Shown: positions 18,559-36,421, numbered from the stretch's first letter. The stretch: DNA of 64,000 nt from Ianthella basta (GCA_964019415.1 OZ025881.1:7334081-7398080); one strand, 5' to 3'. Program-made: numbers and translations. Notes: generated by a model from the letters alone, not told the origin.

Positions 18559-18635
18559 TATACAATTCTGTATGTTCACATAATTAGAAACATGTGGCAT
18601 AACAAATCATGTGACACGCGATCACGCGATCTGTC

Positions 18636-18857
18636 TCAGCTGCTGCAGTCCTGCAGATAAGCGGCATCTGCTCGAGACAGCTGGAAGGCCCTGCGGAAAG
18701 GCAGAGAAAACAAGGTTGCGCCTACGGCTGTCCATCCAGCACTTCTAGATTAGCAGAACTCAGCGAGGGTGCATGCCTGACCTGTGTTGGTCTCTGAAGG
18801 TGTGGACCAGTTTGTTCAATGACAGCAGCACGGCTACAGCCAGCACAGTAATAGCCA

Positions 18858-18931
<74 letters not shown>

Positions 18932-19566
18932 GTGTACACACCTGCTTTAACAGCATATTTGGCGTGTCCGATCACTGTGGTCGAGTGTGCTTGTTTGCTC
19001 CTGGTGAGTGGCACTGGGCACTTGACTACAGCATCAAGGCTCTGCAGGCACAGCAACAGGTAAATGGACTACACCTAAGACAGCTATGATGGGGGAGGGG
19101 GTCATGTGTGGGGAGGGGGGGCATGTGTGGGGAGGGGGGCATGTGTGGGGAGGGGGGCATGTGTGGGGAGGGGGGCATGTGTGGGGAGGAGGGCATGTGT
19201 GGGGAATGAACCTTGGAGAGTTGGATCAGTTTAGAGAGGATGCTTGGGAGGTCCTAATGAGCGGGCCAAGGAAGACCAAGTACCAACACAGGCAGTGCAC
19301 ACATGTCACCATTAGCACAATGAGAGACAGCAACTTGCTTTCTGCACAACTCCAAATTTGTCCTCTGTGAGAGAGCACTTGGCCAATTCTGACACAGCTG
19401 CAGAGTGACAATGATATGTGGAGGGAATGCTGTCATCAACGCAGGACAGCCGTGCTCACCTTCAATAGCCCACACGTCTGCTTGGAAGTTCATGAACACA
19501 ACTTGTTCCGCACTGTTGGGAAGCTGGGGAAGAGGCACAGGCAGAGCTGCAGGATTATCAGTAGCC

Positions 19567-19609
<43 letters not shown>

Positions 19610-22600
19610 CTTCCTGGAAGAACACAAACCACCTCTTGCGCAATAGTGCAGTGACCATTGCACCACACCACATCCTCGCACTCCTCACTAAACTGCTGGG
19701 GGCAGCACTAGACGGACTGGGGGCCACCTGTGTCTGAGGCACTGGTGCATGATGACTTGGGGGAGGACCTGCTGGCCAAGAGGAAGGGAACAGATGCAAA
19801 CCTTGCCCCCCCCCCCCCCCCTCCATCACACCGCTCACTGGCCTGCTGCCCCCCCCCCTCCATCACACTGCTCACTGGCCTGCTGCCACACCCACCCCGC
19901 CCCCTCCACCAGACTGCTCACTGGCCTGCTGCCACACCCCCCCCTCCACCACACTGCTCACTGGCCTGCCCCCCCCCCCTCCATCACACTGCTCACTGGC
20001 CTGCTGCCCCCCCCTCCACCACACTGCTCACTGGCCTGCCCCCCCCCTCCATCACACTGCTCACTGGCCTGCCCCCCCCCCCCTCCATCACACTGCTCAC
20101 TGGCCTGCTGCCACACACCCCCCCTCCACCACACTGCTCACTGGCCTGCTGCCACACACCCCCCTCAACCACACTGCTCACTGGCCTGCCCCCCCCCCTC
20201 CACCACACTGCTCACTGGCCTGCTGCCCCCGCCCCCTCCATCACACTGCTCACTGGCCTGCTGCCACACACCCCCCTCCACCACACTGCTCACTGGCCTG
20301 ATGCCACACACCCCCCCCCCTCCACCACACTGCTCACTGGCCTGCTGCCACACACCCCCCTCCACCACACTGCTCACTGGCCTGATGCCACACACCCCCC
20401 CCTCCATCACACTGCTCACTGGCCTGCTGCCACACACCCCCCTCCACCACACTGCTCACTGGCCTGCTGCCACACCCCCCCCCTCCACCACACTGCTCAC
20501 TGGCCTGCTGCCACACCCCCCCTTCCACCACACTGCTCACTGGCCTGCTGCCACACCCCCCTCCACCACACTGCTCACTGGCCTGCTGCCGCACACCCCC
20601 CTCCACCACACTGCTCACTGGCCTGCTGCCACACACCCCCCCCTCCACCACACTGCTCACTGGCCTGCTGCCACATCCCCCCTTCCACCACACTGCTCAC
20701 TGGCCTGCTGCCCCCCCCCCCCTCCACCACACTGCTCACTGGCCTGCTGCCACACCCCCCCTCCATCACACTGCTCACTGGCCTGCTGCCACACCCCCCC
20801 CCTCCACCACACTGCTCACTGGCCTGCTGCCACACACCCCCCTCCACCACACTGCTCACTGGCCTGCTGCCCCCCCCCTCCATCACACTGCTCACTGGCC
20901 TGCCCCCCCCCCCTCCATCACACTGCTCACTGGCCTGCTGCCACACCCCCCCCCTCCACCACACTGCTCACTGGCCTGCTGCCACACCCCCCCCTCCACC
21001 ACACTGCTCACTGGCCTGCTGCCACACACCCCCCTCCACCACACTGCTCACTGGCCTGCTGCCACACCCCCCCCTCCACCACACTGCTCACTGGCCTGCT
21101 GCCACACACCTCCCCCCTCCATCACACTGCTCACTGGCCTGCTGCCACACACCCCCCTCCACCACACTGCTCACTGGCCTGCCCCCCCCCCCCCCCCTCC
21201 ATCACACTGCTCACTGGCCTGCTGCCACACCCCCCCCCTCCACCACACTGCTCACTGGCCTGCTGCCACACCCCCCCCCCCTCCACCACACTGCTCACTG
21301 GCCTGCTGCCACACACCCCCCTCCACCACACTGCTCACTGGCCTGCTGCCACACCCCCCCCTCCACCACACTGCTCACTGGCCTGCTGCCACACACCCCC
21401 TCCCCCCTCCATCACACTGCTCACTGGCCTGCTGCCACACACCCCCCTCCACCACACTGCTCACTGGCCTGCTGCCACACCCGCGCTCTCTCCCACTGCA
21501 TTCTCCTGTGCGTCACACCAAGGGGGCTGTCCAGGACCTCAGTTGAGGGGGGCCACACTGCACGGAGGGTCACCAACGGCACACTCAGCATCCAGACCCA
21601 CCCCGCGTCCTGGTGCAGCCTTACCCGCGTGTCCTCCACCCAACGGTGGCACAGCCTGGCCAAGGGTGAGTGGTGGCGGGTCGTCTGTTGCCATGGGCAA
21701 CCCAATGGCCAGTTCTTTAGTGAGTCTCTCAATGATTCCCAGGCAGGCAGAGCTCAGCTCATCCCAGGGCTTGGAGCGCCCTGAGGGCACAGGCACCCGG
21801 GGTGAAGCAATCCACACTGCACAGCCTCACCAGTTAGCTTACCAGCTTGGTCCAACGAGTACACCTGCTGCCGTCGCCATGGTGACTTGAAGGCCAGGCT
21901 CCAAAGGTCTTGAAGTGCTAAGGACTGCAACATAAAGAACAGATTGCCATCATAAGCCACACCCACACACCTTAGTGACCCCACCCACCCTGAACAAGGC
22001 GGGCACACCAGGTGCAAAGGCTGCGCTGAGTGTCCTGTCTGCTTCACCGGAGTACACTGCCACCACAGGAAACAGCATTGGCTGCAGGAACAGCAGAGTA
22101 CACATCACAACACACCCCTCACACCACCCTCACACTCCTCACACCACTCCTCACACTCCTCACACCACCCCTCACACCCCTCACACCCCTCACACCACCC
22201 CTCACACCACCACTCACACCACCCCTCACACCCCTCACACCCCTCACACCACCCCTCACACCACCCCTCACACCACCACTCACCCCTCACACCCCTCACA
22301 CCACCCCTCACACCACCACTCACACCACCCCTCACACCCCTCACACCACCCCTCACACCCCTCACACCCTTCACACCACCCCTCACACCACCCCTCACAC
22401 CCTTCACACTGCCCCTCACAGACCTGTGTTAGAAAGACAGTAAACACATGGAGGGAGACATTCCATATAGTGCACACCATCCACCCAGTAAGCAACAAGT
22501 GCAGTAGAAGGAACGGACTGGCAAGTTGCCACAAAGCATCCATGAATGAGGCACAGCTGAGGGGATGGGAGGGAAGGGGGGGGAGGGGAGGGAAGGGGGG

Positions 22601-24123
22601 AGGGAAGGGGGAATGGGGAGGGAAGGGGGAGGGGGAAGAGGGGATGAGGAGTGTGCCCATGTGCACTCCAGAGGGTAGCTAGGTTAGTGGGCAACTGAAG
22701 TGTCGTGATACTGTTCAATATTGTGACTGTTGCTGTAGCAACTATCACCATAGTGATAAAAGCACTATCACCCAGCACTGTCCTGCACGGCTTGCGGGAC
22801 CCACTGACCACCACAGTCATTGACTTACTTGGTAGGCATGCCAAACATGGAATGCATCAACGGAGCTGGAGGTAAAGCAAGGGGAGGGGTGGGGAGGGGT
22901 GGGGAGTAGTGGGGAGTAGTGGGGAGGGGTGGGGAGTAGTGGGGAGTAGTGGGGAGGGGTGGGGAGGGGTGGGGAGTAGTGGGGAGGGGTGGGGAGTAGT
23001 GGGGAGGGGTGGGGAGTAGTGGGGAGGGGTGGGAAGGGGTGGGGAGTAGTGGGGAGGGGTGGGGAGAGGTGGGGAGTAGTGGGGAGGGGTGGGGAGGGGT
23101 GGGGAAGGGTGGGGAGTAGTGGGGAGGGGTGGGGAGGGGTGGGGAAGGGTGGGGAGTAGTGGGGAGGGGTGGGGAAGGGTGGGAAGGGGTGGGGTGGGTG
23201 GGGAGGGGCGGGGAGGGGTGGGGAGTAGTTGGATGTGAGGACCCTGGCATGGCACACTTATCCTCAGGTCACACCACATCCCTACCTGTTGCCACATACA
23301 CCAGAGCAAACACCCTCAGTGCCTGCACAGAAGTAGACAAGAGAGCACTGCACCAAGCCCAGCACTACTGCGCCATTGCCTATTTAGGGGCACCTTGCCG
23401 GCTGTCCACAGGGCGGAGAGGACATGGCCCTTTGCGCCCTCCTTCAGTTGGAACAGTCTGGGTTGCTGGCCAGTGACGCAGGATGGGGACGGTGGGAGGA
23501 AGGGGACAGGGAGGGGAGTTAGGGTGTGGAAGAAAGAGCAAGCACCACTGTGATGCAGTCATTCACCTGGATCAGGGGAAACCTGAGATGGTGATGGTTC
23601 TCCAATAGATGACCCACTCCAATCCACAGACCCTGGGGGGGGGGGGGGGGGGGGGGGGGGAGGAGTGATCTGCTAGGAGGGGCAGGGTAAGGCAGGAAGA
23701 CACCAACCAGAACGACCCCAAAGGCCAGAACAGCTCCGTGGACAGAGCCAAATGTGGCCAGGGTGGCAGTTGCACTGCAGGACACAGCCAGGAGCACAAA
23801 GAGCACGTGGCTTAGGCGGCGAGCCATGCGTAGCACCTCCAGCCTCCGCCTGTGGACCACCAGCGGTACTGCATAGAGAGGTAGGACACAGCTGGCAGGG
23901 ACACCCAGGGCAAGAGAGGCTGAAACCCGTAGAGGCAGGATGCTCACCCGAGTACACAAGCGAGTGGCCAACAGCAAACAGTGCTGCACACAACCAGACC
24001 CAGAGTAACCCAAGCACATTCCCCACGTCCCAGCCAGGAGAGAGGCCACCAAGACCTGGGTATCATCAGAGGAATTATTACACAAGGCAGCGACCGATGT
24101 CAGTGTGTGTCAACAAGTTACTA

Positions 24124-24164
<41 letters not shown>

Positions 24165-24172
24165 CGCACACG

Positions 24173-24228
<56 letters not shown>

Positions 24229-24446
24229 AACACACACACACACACACACACACGGGCAGTCTCACCACAGCAGAACTGCAGAACGCCAAAACCACTAGCT
24301 ACGCATATGCCGACTGCACCAGACCAGAAGCCAGCCGCAGTGCACCTCCGACGGAAGACCTGCACCACGCGAAAAGATACTTTGAAATCATTCTCGCTCA
24401 CAGCTAGCATTGCAGGTTCAACCGCGCACCGATTTCCAGAAATCAT
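18636..24446 (-). CDS. NDC1: transmembrane nucleoporin NDC1 (TMEM48)
   Basis: Membrane nucleoporin that anchors the pore in the nuclear envelope. The identification rests on the middle and end: [20 protein letters not shown] and [10 protein letters not shown] (human [29 protein letters not shown]); [20 protein letters not shown] (human [20 protein letters not shown]); [27 protein letters not shown] then [11 protein letters not shown] (human QMHIWALEG); and SLNKLVHTF near the C-terminus. The last exon gives [17 protein letters not shown], stop 18636-18638, in phase. N-terminal exons are hydrophobic, as expected for the six-helix membrane half, but their frames and the start (24446 or a little downstream) are uncertain. 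Almost every intron carries a different repeat (CA, an 18-bp unit, a 41-bp unit, CCCCTCACA, GGGGAGGGGT, poly-G), inflating a compact gene to nearly 6 kb. Confidence 0.8.
18859..18928. repeat. (CA)n in an NDC1 intron
   Basis: About 70 bp of CA repeat just upstream (in the sense direction) of the exon encoding the SLNKLVHTF segment. Confidence 0.95.
19087..19205. repeat. 18-bp minisatellite in an NDC1 intron
   Basis: About six copies of GGGCATGTGTGGGGAGGG on the plus strand. This is C-rich on the NDC1 sense strand, against the general strand bias of the window. Confidence 0.9.
19567..19608. repeat. (CA)n in an NDC1 intron
   Basis: About 42 bp of CA repeat in the intron after the FVFFQEE exon on the minus strand. 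Confidence 0.93.
19806..21482. repeat. 41-bp minisatellite in an NDC1 intron
   Basis: About 40 copies of a unit of roughly 41 bp: CACACTGCTCACTGGCCTGC, TGCCACAC, a C run of 5 to 14, then TCCAC or TCCAT. Variable C-run length shifts frames, so the long HWPAATPPP and [10 protein letters not shown] frames are artefacts. It is G-rich on the NDC1 sense strand. Confidence 0.96.
22111..22420. repeat. CCCCTCACA satellite in an NDC1 intron
   Basis: Short units of 9-12 bp (CCCCTCACA with optional CCA) repeated for about 310 bp. G-rich on the NDC1 sense strand, and starting right at the donor of the exon ending VFTVFLTQ. Confidence 0.94.
22875..23228. repeat. 10-bp G-rich satellite in an NDC1 intron
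   Basis: About 35 copies of GGGGAGGGGT or GGGGAGTAGT on the plus strand; C-rich on the NDC1 sense strand. A neighbouring short GGGAAGGGG run lies at 22561-22640. Confidence 0.95.
23637..23660. repeat. poly(G) tract at an NDC1 acceptor
   Basis: About 24 G on plus, that is a pure C tract immediately before the CAG acceptor of the [10 protein letters not shown] exon on minus. It may serve as that acceptor's pyrimidine tract. Confidence 0.85.
24126..24252. repeat. (CA)n in NDC1 intron 1
   Basis: About 125 bp of CA repeat with a few ACG and ATACAA interruptions; GT-rich on the sense strand, starting about 13 bp after the putative exon 1 donor. Confidence 0.93.
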
Positions 24447-24634
24447 TCACCGCCATTTTGTGCCGGCGTCACGTGCCATAACTATCGGGTTTTCCCCAAT
24501 TATTTATCCGTCCACGTCCTTCCATTTGAGTGAATGCTGCTAGAGAGTAGGGCACGTCCACCGCAGCCAGGTACCCTGGTTCACCCCACAACAATTATTG
24601 TAATAAATAAATAAATAAATACACAACAACAACA

Positions 24635-25351
24635 TTAATTGGCCATTCTGTGTATGCTTTTTGTGTCTACGTGTTCCTGTAAGTTGTCTAAACTGTCCCA
24701 CCACCTGAACAGGAGGGACTCTACAATCAGCTTGAACCAAGGGGTGACCTGCACACTGCTGTCCCCACCTTGGCTGGAGATAGCGCTGGCCTTGCGAATG
24801 AGGTCCCTGAGCTCGTCCTGGCTCACGTACCTCCAACTCATAACCTCATTGGGATTCACCTTCAGGTCCACCTCTGTTTGAAGGAACAGGATGTAGTCAA
24901 TCTCATGCTCCCCCCAGTTCTCATCCGAGGCTGCCTGATAGTGGATACGCGTCAGGTACTGGAAGCTCTCTAGCGGGACCTGCTGCGGGGGAATCCCCAG
25001 CTCCTGCAGGAGCTTCCGCTGTGCTGCACGTTTGACGCCCAGAGCACCTTCTTCCTCCATCTCGAGAGGCGTGTACAGGGGATGGCTGCAGCAGGTGTTC
25101 GTGAAGCAGCCAGGGAAGGTGACCTTGGCGTCAGACCGCTGCTGCAGGAGGAGTTCTCCCTTGGTGTTAAACAGGAATACGCTGAAGGCTCGGTGCAGCA
25201 TGCCACGGCGGATGTTCGCATTCAAGTGGCAGTTGCGTTTGGAGTCGCAACCCACCACTCGGTCCCCTTCGTCAACTAGAATGCACGCCTCCTCCAGTAG
25301 GCTAGCCTGGGTGGGGTCCAGTTTAGATTCATCCAATGAACCATTCATCAT
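24635..25351 (-). CDS. IDI1: isopentenyl-diphosphate delta-isomerase
   Basis: Nudix-fold enzyme interconverting isopentenyl and dimethylallyl diphosphate in the mevalonate pathway. An uninterrupted 238-residue ORF, near the 227 residues of human IDI1. An in-frame stop lies shortly before the ATG, so the MMNGSLDES start is secure. Conserved parts: GMLHRAFSVFLFNTKGELLL, QQRSDAKVTFPGCFTNTCCS with the catalytic Cys of TNTCCSHPL, the Nudix region LGVKRAAQRKLLQELGIP, RIHYQAASDENWGEHEIDYI with the second active-site Glu, and VTPWFKLIVE. No obvious signal sequence; the C-terminus lacks a clear peroxisomal SKL-type tripeptide (ends RMAN). The isomerase feeds dolichol and sterol synthesis, and the dolichol-mannose enzyme DPM1 lies 16 kb away. 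It is one of two intron-free coding regions here, the other being PBLD. Confidence 0.96.
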   Translation of the reverse strand: MMNGSLDESKLDPTQASLLEEACILVDEGDRVVGCDSKRNCHLNANIRRGMLHRAFSVFLFNTKGELLLQQRSDAKVTFPGCFTNTCCSHPLYTPLEMEEEGALGVKRAAQRKLLQELGIPPQQVPLESFQYLTRIHYQAASDENWGEHEIDYILFLQTEVDLKVNPNEVMSWRYVSQDELRDLIRKASAISSQGGDSSVQVTPWFKLIVESLLFRWWDSLDNLQEHVDTKSIHRMAN

Positions 25352-25679
25352 TTCAGCAGCGCATGGAATGCCTTCGCCCTACGCCCGCTGCTGTGACCCT
25401 CTCCTCAAATGGAATGATCGGACGAGTGACATGATCAATCGGACCACGATCAGGCGATGGAGTTCCATTCTCGGATCAAAACGGAACTGGAAGTTGGAAT
25501 CAATTCCTTTCTCAACCCACGTGTTGAAGCAGCTCCAGAGGGAAGGGTAAGGAATCGTCTTGCTGCGCACCGTCCTTGCTGTGTGGGGGTTCTCTGAGTA
25601 TTGCAGTCGCGCGTGTGTGCTTGTCATTGTGTGGTGGTGATAATGGCGTCGCCTACCGCTTTCTGCAGAGCGCCTGACC
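25352..25679. promoter_or_regulatory. divergent intergenic region IDI1/RPL13
   Basis: 328 bp between two divergent start codons. No TATA box seen. Spurious minus-strand frames run through it. A CAG at 25666-25668 close to the RPL13 ATG could be an acceptor, so RPL13 may have a non-coding first exon here. Confidence 0.4.
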
Positions 25680-26655
25680 ATGGCTCCCAACAGGAACGAG
25701 ATGATCCCCAACGCTCATTTCAAGAAGCATTGGGAGAAGTACGTCAAGACGTGGTTCGACCAGCCAGGAAGAAAGAAGAGAAGACGAGTTGCGAGACAGA
25801 AGAAGGCAGCGGCGATTGCTCCTCGCCCGGTGTCTGGGTGGGTGCGTCCCGTGGTCCACTGCCAGACCTTCAAGTACAACAGTCGCGTTCGCGCAGGGAG
25901 GGGCTTCACTCTGGAAGAGCTCAAGGTACGGGAGAGCTTCGGGCTACAGAACACCTAGTTGCCTAGGTCCATGACTCGTGTGCTGGGCACTCAGTCCATA
26001 TGTTTACATATGCGTACCTAGACCTCAATATAGTCTGCTCGCAGCGGAGCTTGTTGACTCCTGTCGTTGCTTGCCTCTCGCATGTCAATCTTGCCACCGT
26101 TCGTTGTGCTGCAGGAGGCTGGCATGAACCGCAAGTTTGCACGCACAGTGGGCATCCCTGTGGACCATCGCCGCCACAACAGGTCACTCGAAGGGTTGCA
26201 GGCAAACGTACAGCGTCTCAAGGAGTACCGCAGCCGCCTCATTGTCTTCCCAAGGAAGGCAGGCCAGCCAAAGAAGAGAGACAGTGATGTGAGTGTCAGC
26301 CACACCACCTCTTGATGTAGAACCACTGGGTGTCCCTATGGTGCACTTACTAGGGTAGGAGAAGGGGCTGTGTGCTAGGCTGTCTGAGTGGCATGTTATT
26401 ACACCCCACCCCACTCCCTGACCCATGCAGCCCGAGATGCTGAAGGTAGCCAGCCAGTTGAAGGGCCCTGTCCTGCCCATCAAGAAGCAGTGGCCCAAGC
26501 TAAAGGCTCGAGTCCTTTCAGAGGAGGACCGCAAGTTCAGTGCATTCCAGACATTGCGGGTGGCACGGGCTAACGCCCGGCTGGTCGGTGTGCGGGAGAA
26601 GCGTGCTAAGAAGGCAGCAGAAGAGGCGGCGGCTGCCAAAGGCAGGGGGCGGTAG
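25680..26655 (+). CDS. RPL13: 60S ribosomal protein eL13
   Basis: Component of the large cytosolic ribosomal subunit. Three coding exons: 25680 to about 25925 ([41 protein letters not shown]), about 26115-26288 ([43 protein letters not shown]) and about 26430-26655 ([30 protein letters not shown]). About 205 residues against 211 in human; every conserved block is present in order. It ends 68 bp before the end of LARS2 in tail-to-tail arrangement. The vertebrate gene hosts a C/D snoRNA in an intron; I found no convincing one here. Confidence 0.97.
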
Positions 26656-26723
26656 GACGCCGACAAGTGACACAACTGCCTTCAATTTGCCTTGTCAATT
26701 GTATTGTTTGTGATGTGACAGTG

Positions 26724-32033
<5,310 letters not shown>

Positions 32034-32061
32034 GGTCACGTGAATGTCACGTGGTAGCTAG
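32034..32061. promoter_or_regulatory. 28-bp bidirectional start region LARS2/NGDN with two E-boxes
   Basis: The whole space between the two start codons is 28 bp. It holds two perfect CACGTG E-boxes (32037-32042 and 32048-32053) spaced 11 bp apart, about one helical turn; the first sits in the palindrome TCACGTGA, the type bound by USF/MITF-TFE/MYC-family bHLH-zip factors. Either the leaders are extremely short or each transcript starts within its neighbour. Confidence 0.6.
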
Positions 32062-33219
32062 ATGGCCGACGGACCGAAGGTATGGCCGAGGGTGGTGAAG
32101 GCTGGTCCAGTGGAGGAGGATTGGGCTGCGGGGTTACCACCTGATTCACAGTTTCATCTTAATCTGCTTCAGGATGTGCCCACTTCGGACGTACATGAGA
32201 TGCGAAGTGCCTTGGAAGAGTTTTCTGCAACGGTGATGGCTAGATGCAGACATGCCGGCACTTGAGACTGTTATTAGCAACTCGTGTGTGTGTGCGTGCT
32301 TGTGTGCAGGCAAAGGAGGTTGCAGAGTTTGGGGCACGGCTGAACACCAAAGTGTCGGCTGATGGCTTCTCTACTGAAGAGGTTTGTGAACAACAATGTG
32401 TCCTTTTAATTTGGCCATGTTCTGTTGCTCAATGTACCCACTAAACTCCTCCCACACCACGCACGCAGGGCTTTGGGTTCCTGGATGTCAAGAACCACCT
32501 CCTCCTAAGGTTGGCTACTCATCATAGACGTGGGTGTGTCGCTGGCTGTCACTCACACTCTGTCCTCCCTTCACCTGCCCCGCCCTCCTCTGCCCCACCC
32601 CCTCAGCTACAATATAGATTTGTGTTTGTTAATGCTGAGGAAGCTGCAGGGCAAGCTAATTGCAGGGTCACCCCCACTACATCGCCTGATGGAGCTCCGT
32701 GTCTTTTTAGAGAAATTGCGTCCTCTTGACCAAAAGTTCCGCTATCACATTGACAAGGCCATCAGGTCCACCACTTCCAGCACAAGCCACAAGGACCCTC
32801 TGCACTTCAGAGCCAATCCACACAACCTAGCCAAGGTGGGTGTGATGGTAGGAGGGTTGGAAGGGCGATACTAGGAGGGTGTGGTACTGTGATGGTAGGA
32901 GGGTGTGGTGTGATGTGACCTTACAGAGGGAGGAGTCAAGCAGCAGTGAGGACGACACAGACCAACAAGATGGCCACCTTTCTTCCAGTCAGCCGAATAT
33001 CTATGTCCCCCCAAAAGTAATGGCTGTGCCATATGGTAAGTGAGTCCACATGAGCTGATTGAGGGATGGGAGGGGCTGTATCTACTCTTGGTCATACTGA
33101 CGTTATCTACCGACAGAAGACAGTGAGCCAACCGGCTCTGGAAAGCGTGTGGGTGGCCAGGAGAGGAGGCGGCGTCAGGCCTTGCACAGCTCACTCCTGA
33201 GGGACCTCAGAGGTAGAGT

Positions 33220-33259
<40 letters not shown>

Positions 33260-33828
33260 GCGCACATTACAGTTGCTATTTATAAACTGATGTGTATGTG
33301 TATGGCAGGGGAGTACTCTGAGGCACCACAAGAGGAGGGGCTGTCCCTCTTGGGCACCCCTCAGGAGAGGGGGGTACAGCAGAGACAGGAGGAGTGAGTA
33401 CTATATGGAGGGGTGGGTGTGTCCTTTAGAGGGGTGGGTGTGACCTTTGACCACTGGGGGTGTGGCTCGTGCTACAGGTATGAAGAGGACAACTTTGTGC
33501 GTCTGCCCATCAGACATAAGGTGGGTGCAGGCCCCACCCACTGGACACAGTGACTGCAGTGGCAGTGGATGTGTTGTATTCAATGTAGGGCAGAGGTCAT
33601 GGTCCCAGTTCCACTTTCGATGAAGTTGTTCAGTTTGGGAATGTGAATGCCTTGTTTGGTGAGTTGACAGGATCAGCTCAAAAGAAGCCCAGACTGTCTC
33701 CGAAAAAAGGGGCCAAGAAGCGAAGTGAGCACAAATGACAAGCAGCAACTACTGTCTCCTCCCTACCCACCATCCCTACTCCTTCCCTGTGTGCAGGGTT
33801 TCGCCAGCTCAGACGTCGCAGGCAATGA
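32062..33828 (+). CDS. NGDN: neuroguidin (Sas10/Lcp5 family)
   Basis: Nucleolar SSU-processome factor needed for 18S rRNA maturation; in vertebrates also an eIF4E-binding protein. ATG 32062 (MADGPKVWPRVVKAGPVEED). Exons follow in phase: DVHEMRSALEEFSATV; AKEVAEFGARLNTKVSADGF; GFGFLDVKNHLLLR; SYNIDLCLLMLRKLQGK and LMELRVFLEKLRPLDQKFRY (human VEIRTVLEKLRPLDQKLKYQ); REEESSSSEDD; YVPPKVMAVPY (human YVPPRLVPVHY); RRRRQALHSSLLRDLRGEYS (human KRRALSSSVIRELKEQYSDA); YEEDNFVRLPI; and a basic tail KKGAKKRRFRQLRRRRQ (stop 33826-33828). About 300 residues, as in human. A (CA)n tract lies in the intron after DLRG. Confidence 0.92.
33221..33262. repeat. (CA)n in an NGDN intron
   Basis: About 40 bp of CA repeat starting about 10 bp after the donor of the LLRDLRG exon. 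Confidence 0.9.
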
Positions 33829-33961
33829 ACACAGTGCAAGTGTGTGCAGCCACGCAGAGCTCAAACAACTAATCTTGTTGCTGTTACAGAATATGATCTG
33901 TGCTACCAATGCATGCCATACTTCACATAGTGTGTGTCTACTGTGTGGGGGACTGGTGCAA

Positions 33962-34962
<1,001 letters not shown>

Positions 34963-34991
34963 TTTTGGTGACACGCCCACATAGCTCGGAC
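34963..34991. promoter_or_regulatory. 29-bp bidirectional start region PDCD6/PTB scaffold
   Basis: 29 bp between divergent ATGs; no TATA box. It contains GGTGACACGCCCACA (TGACAC plus a CACCC-like CGCCCAC). Leaders must be minimal or overlap the partner's first exon. Confidence 0.5.
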
Positions 34992-36335
34992 ATGGCGGGG
35001 AAGAGCGAACTGTACATGGGCAACAACAAACACGGAGGTAACAATTGCACAAAGCAATGTGCTAATGCGTCGTGTCCGGCTGCGTCGCGTTCCGAGGGCT
35101 TGCACCTGGCAGGAGGTGTCACAGCACACGTTGTGCGTACGGAGAGCTTTCTGCAGCGAGTCAGTGCTCAAGCATGAGCAAGTCCACTGTGGCGTGTTTC
35201 AGTGACCTGGAGGTGGTCAAGGCGTCCCTGCTAGGACAGGGTCGGGGGAAAGTGAGTCCAACTGTCAACATGGCAGCTCACCTGCAGATGTGTATATGTC
35301 TATTTCAGTGCGTCCATCCTGTGTTGGGACCAGAGGGTCCGGCGTTGGACATTGAGTGACTGTGTGTTCTGGTTTGTGTGTTCAGAGGTGGGAGAAGGTG
35401 TGGGGGGTGCTTTGGAAGGACGGTGATAGATGGTGCATGTCTTTGTGGGGGAAGAAGCAGCAATGGAAATCTGGAGCTAAACCCATTGCATCAACACAGC
35501 TCGCTGGCATCAAGGTGAGTGGTGAGAGGGGCAAGCCGTGGCCACCTGTGTGACAATGGCCTCATGCAAACTGCTTGTTTTCTTTGATAGAAATTCACCA
35601 CTACGACTGTGACAGGCAAGAACAATGTGCTGCGCCTGCAGCTGGTGGATGGAGGGGAGTGGGTGCTAGCCTGTGCGTCCAGCAGTGTGCTGGGCAAGTG
35701 GAGCGACACTCTGCAGGACAAACTAAGTGCGTGGGCGGGGTCAGGTGGTGCCTGCCCACTTGCGTTTGTTTGTCCCCAAGTGCGGGTTGAACATAGCACA
35801 CCTCTCCCTGCAGTGCTACAACTCCAGGGTGGCCAGACGCAGCGGCAGACAGCCCCGCACCGCGACACTAAACACTTCATATCAGGATGGACCTCTGACA
35901 GCGATGAGGAGTCACCGCGTCTGGAGGAGGAGCTGCGACTGGTGCTGTTAGCCTGTCCGCAGCACCAAACCCTCCCGGGGGATTACTCAGTCCTCATCAA
36001 GGAGAATCAATTACAGGTGCTGCAAGTGGGCGGAGCCCGGCAATGGTGGTGGGCGTGGTCCGATGTGGTGTGGTACTGTCTGGGCAGGGACTTGAGCAAG
36101 TGGGAGATGCAGTGGCAGCTTGAGATGAAGATCACAAAGTGGGTCCCTAGCCTACCAGGCCACCACACTGTACCACCTCGCTGCTCTCAGCACATGGTGC
36201 CTTCTCACAGGTCTTGCACTCCAGGAGGCTGCACCTTCACTTGGGCCGGCCCATCGCTCAAGCGGTTCTACTCCCTCCTGTGTGAGTTTGCCCCCAATGC
36301 AAAGGTACTGAGCAAGAACCGGGGGATATCTGTTG

Positions 36336-36421
<86 letters not shown>

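Noticed and set aside
19730-21890. Two overlapping 680-710-codon plus-strand ORFs of HWPAATPPP type
   Set aside because: Frame shadows of the 41-bp NDC1 intron array; NDC1 itself is on the other strand with recognisable exons on both sides.
25379-25711. 110-codon minus ORF upstream of IDI1 as a mitochondrial leader exon
   Set aside because: It is in a different frame, no in-phase donor links it to IDI1, and IDI1 already has an ATG after an in-frame stop.
26289-26429. C/D-box snoRNA in RPL13 intron 2 (TGATGTA at about 26313 and CTGA at about 26383)
   Set aside because: The C box is imperfect, the terminal stem is only CCAC/GTGG with extra bases, and no D' or C' boxes or rRNA match could be shown. 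Human RPL13 does host a snoRNA, so a covariance search would be worthwhile.
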